Source: an uncultured Oscillospiraceae bacterium (lineage in GTDB: Bacteria > Bacillota > Clostridia > Oscillospirales > Ruminococcaceae). Taken from it: a stretch of DNA of 46,006 nt. Of this stretch, positions 33,264-41,844 are shown one piece after another; within the stretch, counting starts at the first letter, position 1, and each line of letters opens with the position of its first letter. Made by a program: the position numbers and the translations under genes. The DNA lies in assembly GCA_910587465.1 (NCBI GenBank), contig CAJUMS010000017.1, positions 1 to 46,006 of the forward strand. Direction: 5' to 3'. The notes below the pieces were generated by a model, which searched no databases, was not told where the DNA came from, and was given only the letters and a program-made list of their open reading frames with translations.

Positions 33264-33573
33264 GGGGATTTGAACCATTTGGCAACAAAATTTTAGCGGT
33301 TGAATTTATGCAACTCGCACAAAGCGCCTGTGAGCAATCTCTAATTATGAGAGGTTGATCATGGGCGCTTTTTGGTTTTCCTACAACACGATGTTGTCGC
33401 AGTTTGCCCAAAAGGCGGCACGGATGCCGCCAACAAAGGCAAACAGGCGACAAAGTTCGGAAGCACCAATCAGTCAGCAAGCTTTGACAAAGCTTGAAAT
33501 AAAATCATGGTGGAATCATTATAAGCAACGAAAGCAAGCAGATGAAACCTGACTGTCCGCTGATCGGGGAGGA
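33264..33573. repeat. Hairpin-rich repeat, copy 1 (left of the BspA-like gene)
   Basis: About 310 bases matching 38213-38563. Order: GGGGATTTGAACC (looks like a reversed tRNA T-arm), CAACAAAATTTTAGCGGTTGAA, a terminator-like hairpin with a T-run (about 33327-33378), the palindromic block ACAACACGATGTTGT, a GC-rich block with CCAAAAGGCGGCACGGATGC, then an RBS-like GGTGGAA and the start of a broken gene. It is non-coding as far as visible. Confidence 0.85.
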
Positions 33574-33813
33574 TGGGAACGTCTTCCATCTTGTCGGGAT
33601 CGCGGCAAGAACCTTGAACGCATTATCCGCTAACGCGGAAAACGCTGGAACGGTTTGTCTGAGGAAGCGTCCGAAATGACGGCAAAGGTATTCGGCAGCG
33701 GGAGCTACGAGGAAGCGCCGGGGATCATCGGCGAGTATGTCAATATAACCTCCGAGAAAATGTCACCGGAATATAAAACAATGAACTTCCTTTACATATT
33801 ATATGTCAATTAA
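33511..33813 (+). pseudogene. Broken small gene, element-type hypothetical protein
   Basis: Two frames hold one protein. The first reads ISNESKQMKPDCPLIGEDG then NVFHLVGIAARTLNA; the second resumes NGLSEEASEMTAKVF and continues GSGSYEEAPGIIGEYVNI to a stop at 33813. Between them are about 31 extra bases with a small dyad (TCCGC/GCGGA) that shift the frame. The start codon is also gone (ATT or ATA follows the RBS remnant). The intact protein would be about 85-90 aa. I associate such sequences with Firmicute conjugative elements but cannot name a function. Confidence 0.65.
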
Positions 33814-33843
33814 GTGTTTTTTCCGTCATTTAAGTGATTTGTA

Positions 33844-33872
33844 TTGAAATTCAGCCCGGTTTATGGTAAAAT
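33844..33872 (+). promoter_or_regulatory. Promoter of the BspA-like gene
   Basis: TTGAAA (33844-33849), 17-bp spacer, TAAAAT (33867-33872), giving a leader of about 100 nt before ATG 33978. Confidence 0.7.
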
Positions 33873-33977
33873 TTAATATAAAAGTCTGACGGTCTTGTAT
33901 CGGCTTTGACGTATGAATACAATAGTGCAGATCATGCTGTTGGATTAAAAAATAATGCAATTTTAAGGAGGTTCACA

Positions 33978-36900
33978 ATGAAAAAAAGAATAATTTCGTT
34001 TTTTACAGCGTTGAGCATGACCTTAATGCTGTTCACAAGTATGCCGACAAGCGTTTCGGCGGTGACAATTGTTGCCAACGGCACCTGCGGCGCGGAGGGA
34101 AATGAGGACAATGTTACATGGACGCTTGACAGCGACGGCGTGCTGACTATCAGCGGTACGGGGGAAATGAAAAGCTCCCCGGATTGGAGTATTTACAATT
34201 CAGATATTAACACGCTTGTAATTCAAAACGGCGTAACGAATATTGGCGAAAGCGCCTTTAGAAACTGTAAAAAAATTACATCGGCAACAATACCAAATGG
34301 TGTAACAAATATTGGTAAATATGCTTTTTACTATTGCGACGAACTCGAAACAGTGTATTGTGCGGAAAGCGTTTCTGAAATCAAAAATGAAGCGTTTACC
34401 GGCTGTTGGAAACTTAAATATCTATTCGTTAATCATGATACGAAAGTGAGCGGATACGGAATCAGTACTACCGCTGCGTTGATAGTAAAATATGATCACC
34501 ACGGCGCCGACAAATATAAGGTTACAGAAATTAAACAGAATAGCAGCAGCGCAACAATTGAAATCACAGATGATATGAATATTGATTTTGTTGCGCCCTC
34601 TTCCAGAAAAAACGTAGCCAAAACAGGCCATACGCATATTTATGAGAATGGAATGTGCAATATATGCGGAGATATTGCCTCCGGCACTGCTGAAATAACA
34701 GGCGACGGCTTTTCCTATGAGATCGCCACAGGAAAGCTGACCGTTACATCAAATGGCGGCACGACCGCGTGGAAAGATTATGATTACATTTTAGACAAGG
34801 AATCGGTTAAAAGCGCTGAGATAAAAGATACAGTTACTCGCATTAATGCCGAGGCTTTTGCTGATTGTGAAAATCTTACGTCGGTAAGCATAGCTGAAAA
34901 CGTTATCGAAATTGGCGAATCTGCCTTTGAAAACTGTGAAAAGCTTGAATCGGTAATTATACCGGAAATTTCCGGGCTGAAAGTGATTGGCGAAAATGCG
35001 TTTTGCTACTGTAACCATCTTACGGAAATATACATTCCCGATACTGTTACAGAAATAGGAATGACTGCATTTGCGGGTACGGGACTTACAGCAATTCCCC
35101 GGCTTCCGGACGGAATCACCCATATAAGCGACGGCATGTTTATGGAATGCCGGAGCCTTATGTCCGCGGAAATACCCGAAAGCGTCGTATCAATTGGAGG
35201 AATGGCGTTTGCCATCTGCCCGAAGCTTGAATATGCGCTTTATCCTGCCGGCGCAGCGCTTGGGAATGAAGTATTTTACAGCGTGGATGAAGAGTGGAAC
35301 GAGACGGAGAGTACGGTAACCCAGCTTAAATACGAAACCGGCGGCGATAAGCGCAGGATCACCGAGATTATTCTCGGCAGCGGAAAAACAGACGTTACCG
35401 TTACAGATGAAATGAACGTAAACTTTGTCAACGAAAACGAAAGAAGCAAGGTATCGCAGGAGGGGCACACCCACGTTGACGTTAACAACATCTGCCAGAT
35501 ATGCAACGCCGCAATCTCAAGTCATACGCATAAGGCTTGCGCCGACTCAAGCCACGAAAACTGCACCCATTCCGAGGTTGAGTATGAACCTTTTCCTACC
35601 ACCCTTGATGCTTTTAAGCTTGATCTTAAAAGCATAATCATAAAAGATGATAAAAATTATTATCTGACGGACGATCTGACCGATGGTACGTTTACAGACA
35701 TTCAAATATGTATTATAGGTGCAAATGTTAATTTTTGCCTTAACGGACACGCATTAGAGGTAAAAGGTATCAGAGTTTCCGACAACGGTGAATTAAATGT
35801 TTGCGACTGTAAAACCGACGGCTGTTTCACAAGCAATTATAATTCATATGGTCTATTAGAAACACGAACCGGCGGAACACTCAACATATACAACGGCAAA
35901 ATCAGCTCTGTTAATGGTATAGCGGTTATGTGCGGCGACCCTGACGAAGATTCCGACGTTAGCGTTACAAACATATACGGCGGCGAAATAAACGGCGGAA
36001 TTATGGTAAATAATGGTGACGCTCTTTCGGTTTACGGAGGTATAATTGAAAATGTTACTGACGATTATCGTATCGGTATACATGTTCTTAACGATGCTAC
36101 AGTAAACATAAACGGCGGGACAATAGTTGGCAGAACATTCGGTGTTGCAGCTACCTACCGTGGCAGTACTGTCAATATCAACGGCGGTTCTGTTGAAGGC
36201 ATAGATAAGGCTGCACTTTATATCCAAAATGGCGTTATTTGCAATATAACAGGCGGAGCAGTCGCAAGTACAGAACATAGCGCGGTTTATACTTTAGACG
36301 AAGGTGTTGTTAATATAAACGGAGGTAATCTTACAAGTACAAGTTTTCCTACCGTTTGGATCGACAATAATGGCATTGCCAATATAAGCGGAGGCAACAT
36401 TTCAAACCAAGGTTACAGTTCCTATATTTGGAACAGCGGAACATTGAATATTTCAGGCGGCGTATTTACGTCAGACAGAGATAAAATAGGGTACATAAGA
36501 AATTTTAACAATTTCAGCCTGCGGGGAAATTCAATTCTCATAAATACAGGCATATGGCTTGACAGTAATGACGACAGTGAAAAAAATATAACGATTGACG
36601 GAGCTTTGACAAATACCGAAGCATATCCTATATACATAACAGGATATTTGCCGAGAACGTTCACAAGCGGCTGGGATACGTATATGACGGACAAAAATAC
36701 GTCCAAATATTTTAAGAGTCCGTATGATAACTCCAAAATTGTTTACAGAGACAACGAAGCGGTAATGGTCTATTACTATAAAATAACCTATGACGCAAAC
36801 GGCGGAAGCTGTACGATCGGATCTGCGGAAGCTGACGCCTCGGACAAGCTTACAAGTCTTGCCACACCCACAAGAGATGGCTACAGCTTTGTTGGCTGGT

Positions 36901-38204
36901 TTACCGAAGCGGACGGCGGCAAAAAGATCACCACGGATACGGTATTTACAAACGACGCCACTATCTATGCCCATTGGACGTGCAACGACCATATTTGGGG
37001 AGATACTTACGAAAAAGACGAAGACTGTCATTGGCAAATATGTACGAGATGTAACGCGGAAAGCGAAAAGACCGGCCACACTTGGGACGAGGGCGAAGAA
37101 ACAACGCCTCCCACCGAAACAACAGAGGGCGTTATGCTCTATACCTGCACCGTATGCAAAGCAACCAAGACAGAACCGAAAGCGCCGCTTGACCACACTC
37201 ACGATTGGAGCGACGAATGGAGCAAAGACGATACGTATCACTGGCATGACTGCCTCAAAAATTGCGGCGAGAAGAAGGATAATGCCGCTCATATATGGGA
37301 CAACGGTACGGTAACCAACCAGCCTACGGCTGAAGACGAGGGAGAAAAGACATATGAGTGTACGGTCTGCGGAAAAACAAAAACGGAAACACTTCCGCCA
37401 AAAGATGAGCCGAGCGAGCCGGACAGCGGAAATATTTCAGTTGATGTTCAGCCCGGAGAGAACGCTCCGAACACGGAACTGAAAACTCCGTTTGACGAGC
37501 TTGCAGGCGCGGTTCTTACTCCCGAGGAGCAGGAAAACATTAAGAATGGCATTGACATAAAAATAATCTTGAGCGTCAGCAACGCAGCGGAATCGGTTCC
37601 GACAGATGATAAAGCAAAGATTGAAGCCGCAATAAGAGGGCTTACCGATTATAAACTCGGACAGTATCTTGATTTAAATCTGCTGAAGATAATCGGCAAT
37701 AGCGAGGGCGTAAAAATAACTCAGACGAATAGGCCGATTACCGTTACCTTTGAAATTCCCGCCGCTCTGCGCGGAAAAGCGGAATATTCTGTAATTCGCG
37801 TTCACAACGGAACAGCAGCGGTTCTTCGCGATTTGGACAGCGCTCCGGACACCGTAACGATCGAGACCGACAAATTCTCGACCTACGCGCTGGCCTATAG
37901 AGAGAAAACTACAACATCTAATCCGAGCGGAGGCAATTCAAGCGGAGGAAACCCGGGCGGCGGTTCTAATCCCCCGACATCTACGCCGGGCGAAGGTGAT
38001 AATTCCGATGCTGCATCAAGCGACGACGGCAACACCACATCAAGCGAAAGTGATACTTCAAGTAACGTGAGCAATCACTCTCCAAGTGAGAGCAGTCCGT
38101 CCGAGGATAACGGAAATCCCTCAACGGGAATAGCGGTATCGCTTATCCCGTTAGTAACAGCAGCTGCCATCTTAACGGTTGCGGTAAAGCGCAAAAAGAA
38201 ATAA
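33978..38204 (+). CDS. BspA-like leucine-rich-repeat surface protein
   Basis: 1408 aa from ATG 33978, preceded by a perfect AAGGAGG; upstream in-frame codons lack an RBS. A signal peptide (about 1-28) is followed by LRR_5/BspA repeats in two blocks (SAFRNCKKITSATIPNGVTNIG type), each closed by a GHTH...C..C segment. Next is a long beta-helix-like region of repeated NINGG/NISGG turns (about residues 640-860), an InlB-type B repeat (ITYDANGG ... GYSFVGWF ... TIYAHW), and three CxxC/H-rich repeats (WQICTRCNAES, YTCTVCKATKTE, YECTVCGKTKTE). A Ser/Gly/Asn-rich linker leads to NPSTG, a hydrophobic helix and KRKKK. This is an adhesin-like wall protein; the NPSTG end is a non-LPxTG sorting-type signal. 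It is bracketed by direct repeats. Confidence 0.9.
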   Translation: MKKRIISFFTALSMTLMLFTSMPTSVSAVTIVANGTCGAEGNEDNVTWTLDSDGVLTISGTGEMKSSPDWSIYNSDINTLVIQNGVTNIGESAFRNCKKITSATIPNGVTNIGKYAFYYCDELETVYCAESVSEIKNEAFTGCWKLKYLFVNHDTKVSGYGISTTAALIVKYDHHGADKYKVTEIKQNSSSATIEITDDMNIDFVAPSSRKNVAKTGHTHIYENGMCNICGDIASGTAEITGDGFSYEIATGKLTVTSNGGTTAWKDYDYILDKESVKSAEIKDTVTRINAEAFADCENLTSVSIAENVIEIGESAFENCEKLESVIIPEISGLKVIGENAFCYCNHLTEIYIPDTVTEIGMTAFAGTGLTAIPRLPDGITHISDGMFMECRSLMSAEIPESVVSIGGMAFAICPKLEYALYPAGAALGNEVFYSVDEEWNETESTVTQLKYETGGDKRRITEIILGSGKTDVTVTDEMNVNFVNENERSKVSQEGHTHVDVNNICQICNAAISSHTHKACADSSHENCTHSEVEYEPFPTTLDAFKLDLKSIIIKDDKNYYLTDDLTDGTFTDIQICIIGANVNFCLNGHALEVKGIRVSDNGELNVCDCKTDGCFTSNYNSYGLLETRTGGTLNIYNGKISSVNGIAVMCGDPDEDSDVSVTNIYGGEINGGIMVNNGDALSVYGGIIENVTDDYRIGIHVLNDATVNINGGTIVGRTFGVAATYRGSTVNINGGSVEGIDKAALYIQNGVICNITGGAVASTEHSAVYTLDEGVVNINGGNLTSTSFPTVWIDNNGIANISGGNISNQGYSSYIWNSGTLNISGGVFTSDRDKIGYIRNFNNFSLRGNSILINTGIWLDSNDDSEKNITIDGALTNTEAYPIYITGYLPRTFTSGWDTYMTDKNTSKYFKSPYDNSKIVYRDNEAVMVYYYKITYDANGGSCTIGSAEADASDKLTSLATPTRDGYSFVGWFTEADGGKKITTDTVFTNDATIYAHWTCNDHIWGDTYEKDEDCHWQICTRCNAESEKTGHTWDEGEETTPPTETTEGVMLYTCTVCKATKTEPKAPLDHTHDWSDEWSKDDTYHWHDCLKNCGEKKDNAAHIWDNGTVTNQPTAEDEGEKTYECTVCGKTKTETLPPKDEPSEPDSGNISVDVQPGENAPNTELKTPFDELAGAVLTPEEQENIKNGIDIKIILSVSNAAESVPTDDKAKIEAAIRGLTDYKLGQYLDLNLLKIIGNSEGVKITQTNRPITVTFEIPAALRGKAEYSVIRVHNGTAAVLRDLDSAPDTVTIETDKFSTYALAYREKTTTSNPSGGNSSGGNPGGGSNPPTSTPGEGDNSDAASSDDGNTTSSESDTSSNVSNHSPSESSPSEDNGNPSTGIAVSLIPLVTAAAILTVAVKRKKK

Positions 38205-38256
38205 GATGTAGACGGGATTTGAACCCTTTTGGCGACAAAATTTTTGCGGTTCAAAC

Positions 38257-38292
38257 TGTGCACGCGTTGTCGCTTGCGACAACGCGTGCACA
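38257..38292. repeat. Perfect 17-bp hairpin palindrome
   Basis: TGTGCACGCGTTGTCGC and its exact reverse complement are separated by only TT, giving 36 bases of perfect palindrome. It has no T-tail and lies inside repeat copy 2, 52 bases after the BspA-like stop codon. Confidence 0.9.
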
Positions 38293-38316
38293 TATTATAA
38301 GTACACAAGCATTAAA

Positions 38317-38369
38317 GCCTGTAAATTGCTTCTCGTATAAAGCGAGAGGTAATTTACAGGCGCTTTTTT
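38317..38369 (+). terminator. Terminator-like hairpin within repeat copy 2
   Basis: GCCTGTAAATT pairs with AATTTACAGGC, with an inner TCTCG/CGAGA extension, followed by GCTTTTTTC. It would end transcription of the BspA-like gene, 112 bases after its stop. The same structure sits in copy 1 and in the partial copy. Confidence 0.75.
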
Positions 38370-38560
38370 CATTTTCCGACAACACGATGTTGTCGCGGTT
38401 TGCCCAAAAGGCGGCACGGATGCCGCCAAAAAAGGCAAACAGGCGACAAAGTTTGGAAGTACCAACCGGTCACCAAGCCGTTATAGGTTTGAAATAAAAT
38501 CATGGAGGAAGCATTATTAGCAACGAAAATAAACAGTGCAAGCCCGACTGCCCGCTTATG

Positions 38561-38580
38561 GTTGTCTGTAAAATACTCAT
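38561..38580 (-). pseudogene. Truncated start of an ABC-transporter ATPase gene
   Basis: On the minus strand AAAAGGAG and ATG (38580-38578) begin MSILQTT, the usual opening of BceA/SalX-type ABC ATPases, then the reading merges with the repeat after about 6-7 codons. Its position just after a histidine kinase fits a BceRS-AB-like module. The identification rests on very few residues. Confidence 0.4.
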
Positions 38581-38599
38581 ATTTCAAAACTCCTTTTAC

Positions 38600-38990
38600 G
38601 GCTTTTGCCTGTTGATAAGGATAGTATAAAACTCAAATGTTTGTTCTCGGCGGCATAAACAATTCCGCTCATAGCTTGTGCCACGGTATCATATATTCGT
38701 CCTGTTTTCTTTTCCAAGCGTATTATGCCGGTTTCCAATCGTGAAGTCTTACAAGAGCCTGAAAGAAAAAATCCAGCTTGTCCGTTTGTGCCCGGATTCC
38801 CCGGATGAAATCGGTGCGTTCTGCTTCAGAAACCGCTTTCGTAAGCATGGTGTCCGTTACCATTTTCAGATTACTAACAGGTGTCTTTACTTGATGAGAA
38901 ATGTCTGATACAAGAGTTTGTAATTCCTGCTGTTCTTCATCAACTTTGCGTTGGTTCTCCTGCATAATCTGATAAGGGAGGGTCAAGGCT
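38600..38990 (-). pseudogene. Broken sensor histidine kinase
   Basis: The frame at 38723-38990 gives LTLPYQIMQENQRKVD, then an H-box LVSDISHQVKTPVSNLKMV (phospho-acceptor His). A one-base shift near 38735 moves the rest into another frame: SRLETGIIRLEKKTGRIYDT then VAQAMSGIVYAAENKHLSF. The N-terminal sensor part and the catalytic ATPase domain are both missing. This is the dimerisation/phosphotransfer core of a two-component kinase of the kind that controls peptide-antibiotic ABC transporters. The response regulator is absent. Confidence 0.85.
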
Positions 38991-38992
38991 CG

Positions 38993-39768
38993 ATATTTTC
39001 AAAGTCGTGTAATGCCTTACACTTTGGGCAGTACCATTCTTACCCCTTTGCATTGCACTCTATTTGCCACCCGTCCTTTCTCGCTTCTTTAGCCGTTTCA
39101 GACACAGAACGTTGCAAATCATTGTATTTTGCGCCACACCGTTCGCATACCGCGGCTAATCTTGAATAATACACAGGGTCGTAAGGACGGCTGTGGGAAT
39201 AGCTGCTTGTTCTATGACGGCGTCGATAATAATTGTCTAAACCCTCATCAACAATATAATCATAGTCACAATGCGAAAAAAGCGTAAAATCCGCCATACT
39301 ATCACACATTATTCTCACCACCGTCCATCTTTGCTCCGCAGTGGGGAAAAATTCAGTGTAATTTTTGCCGCCTTTCTCTCCGCAAGCACTACATAAATAC
39401 GGTTTCCAAGAAAATTCGTCGTCTGGTTTTTGATAAATACAATGCCCGTGCCTTTCCGAACGAACATCGGCAGCAGGCGTATCTTTTGGTATAACAATAA
39501 AATTCTCGCACAATTCGGATATGTGTTCCTCTGTCCAAACGGAAGGAGTATCATCTACGCTGTTAATATACCAATTCTGCAAAACGCCTTCGATCCAAGC
39601 CGCACTTTGCGAACATACCCGACCGGTGGCAGTAAATATCCACTCCGCGTGAACAACTCCGGTACGGTAAGGATTGGGTAAATCCAGCTTATCGTAGCAG
39701 CTTTGACAAAGCATATACCGAGTGTACATATTGCCATCGGTCAAACGACTTGTGTATACATAAAACAT
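38993..39768 (-). pseudogene. Zinc-ribbon-rich hypothetical protein interrupted by a stop codon
   Basis: The open frame 39768-39040 encodes 242 aa with three CxxC pairs (MLCQSCYDKL, YLCSACGEKG, AVCERCGAKY). Its TAA at 39042-39040 is followed in frame by 15 more sensible codons, EWYCPKCKALHDFEN and a few residues, up to TGA at 38995-38993. EWYCPKC looks like the lost fourth zinc ribbon, so the gene is probably truncated by a nonsense mutation. No RBS is clear at 39768 (another ATG is at 39729). I recognise no family. It may still make a 242-aa protein. Confidence 0.6.
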
Positions 39769-39827
39769 CTTATGGCGTTTTGTGGTTTTTTATTCAACCT
39801 GTAAAGAGCTGGGTTCAATAGGTCTTG

Positions 39828-39912
39828 TTGACATATCTCCAAAATAGTGTATAATACATATACGGGCAGAACCCAGAAAACCGGTCTGCCCGTATGTATC
39901 TTTTAAAATCAA
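39828..39912 (+). ncRNA. Possible small RNA: promoter plus hairpin with no ORF
   Basis: TTGACA (39828-39833), 16-bp spacer, TATAAT (39850-39855), then at once a stem of 10 perfect pairs extended to 13 (TACGGGCAGA/TCTGCCCGTA, 39858-39897) with a 15-nt loop, and ATCTTTTAAAAT. The transcript would be about 45-50 nt with no coding room. The loop has GAACCCAG, complementary to CTGGGTTC upstream at 39809-39816. It could also be a leftover leader of a deleted gene. Confidence 0.35.
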
Positions 39913-39950
39913 TTAACCGCTATTGATATTTACACAAAAAATAAATTGAA

Positions 39951-40772
39951 TTATTCGTAAACCTTAAATCCTATGGACTGATACAACCTTGCCGCTGCCC
40001 TATTAATTGCGCGAACTGTAATTATTTGTACACCATCGGCAAAAGCGTCGCTTACGGCTTTTTCGCATAGAGCTTTTGCATAGCCTTTTCCGCGCAATTC
40101 TGTAACAGTACCGACAAATTCAAGAGAAGCGACACCGTTATTATTCATAATTGCAGTCACTGAAGCGGGAACGTCGTCATGATACAAAATATAACATTTC
40201 ACATCCATTTTTTCGCACCAAATAAAGTGATTGACAGGGTGTATATCGGTGTGCCCCCCTGCAAAAATATCATTTGCCAGCCGTGCCCACACCGCAAACT
40301 CTTCCGCTGTATGAACCTTGGTGATTTTATAATTATTTTCTTGGTACTCCATTTTTTCTTCGGGAAGCATCGCTAAATAAACTTCATCGTCTTCTTTTGG
40401 CTCTCTCTTTTCATGAGTAGGTTTTTTCCCCGAAAATATATACACCGCTTCGTCGGATAAATTCATACCAAGCCAAATCGGCATATTCATTGCTTTCATT
40501 TCATCAACGACCGTTTTCATTTGTTCCGCAGGCAAATTGTTAATATGAACATTATAAATAAAAGATATACCTTGTTCTCCTGATTTCGGTTTTATATAAG
40601 AATAAAATTCTTTGTCGACCTTTTCCATGTGTACAGCTTCTCCGAATAAGCCGACGTAATAATTTGCACCATCATCAATGTGTTGGATAATTTCTTTGTT
40701 TGTCATATTTTGTACTTTTTGATATAGTAAAGACCATATCATCCTTTCATAATATTCAGACCATGCATTCAT
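39951..40772 (-). CDS. GNAT-family N-acetyltransferase with N-terminal extension
   Basis: 273 aa. The C-terminal ~125 residues are a GNAT fold: YKITKVHTAEEFAVWARLAN, then ILYHDDVPASVTAIMNNNGV, the acetyl-CoA loop TVTELRGKGYAKALCEKAV and the closing INRAAARLYQSIGFKVYE. The first ~145 residues form another domain, perhaps a degenerate second GNAT (YIKPKSGEQGISFIYNVHIN), as seen in tandem GNAT proteins. The start is uncertain: 40772, 40742 and 40706 are all ATG and none has a good RBS. Substrate unknown. Genes around it are broken, yet this one reads intact. Confidence 0.85.
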   Translation of the reverse strand: MNAWSEYYERMIWSLLYQKVQNMTNKEIIQHIDDGANYYVGLFGEAVHMEKVDKEFYSYIKPKSGEQGISFIYNVHINNLPAEQMKTVVDEMKAMNMPIWLGMNLSDEAVYIFSGKKPTHEKREPKEDDEVYLAMLPEEKMEYQENNYKITKVHTAEEFAVWARLANDIFAGGHTDIHPVNHFIWCEKMDVKCYILYHDDVPASVTAIMNNNGVASLEFVGTVTELRGKGYAKALCEKAVSDAFADGVQIITVRAINRAAARLYQSIGFKVYE

Positions 40773-40992
40773 AGGATATTGTAAAATTTCTTAATTTGTG
40801 CTGGCAAGCCTGCGAATTTTGCCTTGTCAACGACAAAATATGCTCGAAAATTCATGTACAAATCCAATGAATACAAGCTCTTACGCTCAGCTACAAAGAA
40901 AGTAAAAACTGAACAGCCGAGCGATCACAGCAAGCTAATTGTTCAATTTTCCCATACTGCACAGATGGCTTGAAGCGGTATGGGATATCGTC

Positions 40993-41748
40993 CTATTCTT
41001 TGGACGTTATGTATTGTTTCATGATGTCATCAGGAATTGTGATCTCATACTCGCAGGTCATATCCCCCATAAGAACCGAATGCACAACTCTTCCTTCAAG
41101 TTCCCGATCTAAGAAAGCCTCCGAAAAGTTCATCACATGACCCAAGCTGCAATAGCACAAAGCTGCCGACACCGTTTTTTCCGATAAAATGGACTCTTTG
41201 GCAAATGAACAGTGACATGCATGATAGCGTTTCGTCGTGCTGTCTTTTGCATTCAAATATTCCTTCATATTGCATGGGAATGCAATACAAATCAGCTTGT
41301 TGCCTTTTCGCACAGGGGCCAGCATCGCAGGATTTTTTCTGATAAACTCCAGAACTTCATTGGTGATTTCCTGCCCGTAGAAATCTTTATTTTCCTTATT
41401 CAGTTTGATGAAATTCTTTAATTCCGCATCATGATGTTTTTTTAAAAACGCATCCAAATCTCCGATTTGCAGAAACTCTTCACGCGCCCAAGACGATTGA
41501 GACGGACGCAAACCATGCCGTACTTTGCATAGGATAGATCTTATAATTTCCTTATCCGCCTTCTCCTCAAAACGACTCATAAAAGCGTACATATTACGGC
41601 ACTGACATTTGTTTTCTGTTTCTATATCCGGCAAAATCAACCCATCTGTCAATGTTTCCCAGAATTCATCTCCCAATGCCGCACAGACTTCGCATCTAAA
41701 GTTATTCAATCCAAACTTCTCATCATAGTTGATTTTCGTATCTCCCAA
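40993..41748 (-). CDS. Cysteine-rich hypothetical protein (possibly DUF6144-like)
   Basis: 251 aa with a TTG start, 7 nt after AAAGGGG. Soluble. Cysteines cluster at CEVCAALG, CQCRNMY, KRYHACHCSFAKESIL and ALCYCSLGHV, suggesting a metal site. The segment HCSFAKESI...ALCYCSLGH resembles a family I recall as DUF6144 or L-2-amino-thiazoline-4-carboxylic acid hydrolase-like proteins, but I am not certain. It lies 96 bases downstream of the TetR gene on the same strand, so it may be its target. A 10-bp hairpin (about 40950-40984, CCCATAC/GTATGGG core) follows its stop without a T-run. Confidence 0.7.
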   Translation of the reverse strand: MGDTKINYDEKFGLNNFRCEVCAALGDEFWETLTDGLILPDIETENKCQCRNMYAFMSRFEEKADKEIIRSILCKVRHGLRPSQSSWAREEFLQIGDLDAFLKKHHDAELKNFIKLNKENKDFYGQEITNEVLEFIRKNPAMLAPVRKGNKLICIAFPCNMKEYLNAKDSTTKRYHACHCSFAKESILSEKTVSAALCYCSLGHVMNFSEAFLDRELEGRVVHSVLMGDMTCEYEITIPDDIMKQYITSKE

Positions 41749-41844
41749 AGCATCACCCCTTTAAATGAATCGGTAAAATTAAAGGCCTCTTCAAATCCAA
41801 CTTTTATGAGGTATTAACTCATCCCTTGATAAAACGTTTCCGCT

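Larger units (their letters stand above)
32990..33977. other. Accessory non-coding stretch between tRNA-Gln and the BspA-like gene
   Basis: No intact gene. From left to right it holds a long hairpin (33006-33058), a degenerate copy of the hairpin repeat (about 33105-33235), a better copy (33264-33573) that runs into a broken gene (33511-33813), and the promoter and RBS of the gene at 33978. Confidence 0.7.
38213..38563. repeat. Hairpin-rich repeat, copy 2 (right of the BspA-like gene)
   Basis: Matches copy 1 at 33264-33573 in order and sequence, including GGGATTTGAACCC, the terminator-like hairpin, the CGACAACACGATGTTGTCG palindrome and the GGAGGAAGCATTATTAGC start remnant. It carries an extra perfect palindrome (38257-38292) absent from copy 1. 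Its right end meets codon 7 of a truncated ABC-transporter gene, which marks an insertion or recombination junction near 38560. Confidence 0.85.

Noticed and set aside
33264..38563. Composite transposon carrying the BspA-like gene
   Set aside because: The flanking repeats encode no transposase, lack terminal inverted repeats, and no target-site duplication could be seen.
39040..39042. Recoding (selenocysteine or read-through) of the stop in the zinc-ribbon gene
   Set aside because: The stop is TAA, not TGA, and no SECIS-like hairpin was seen; a nonsense mutation is simpler.
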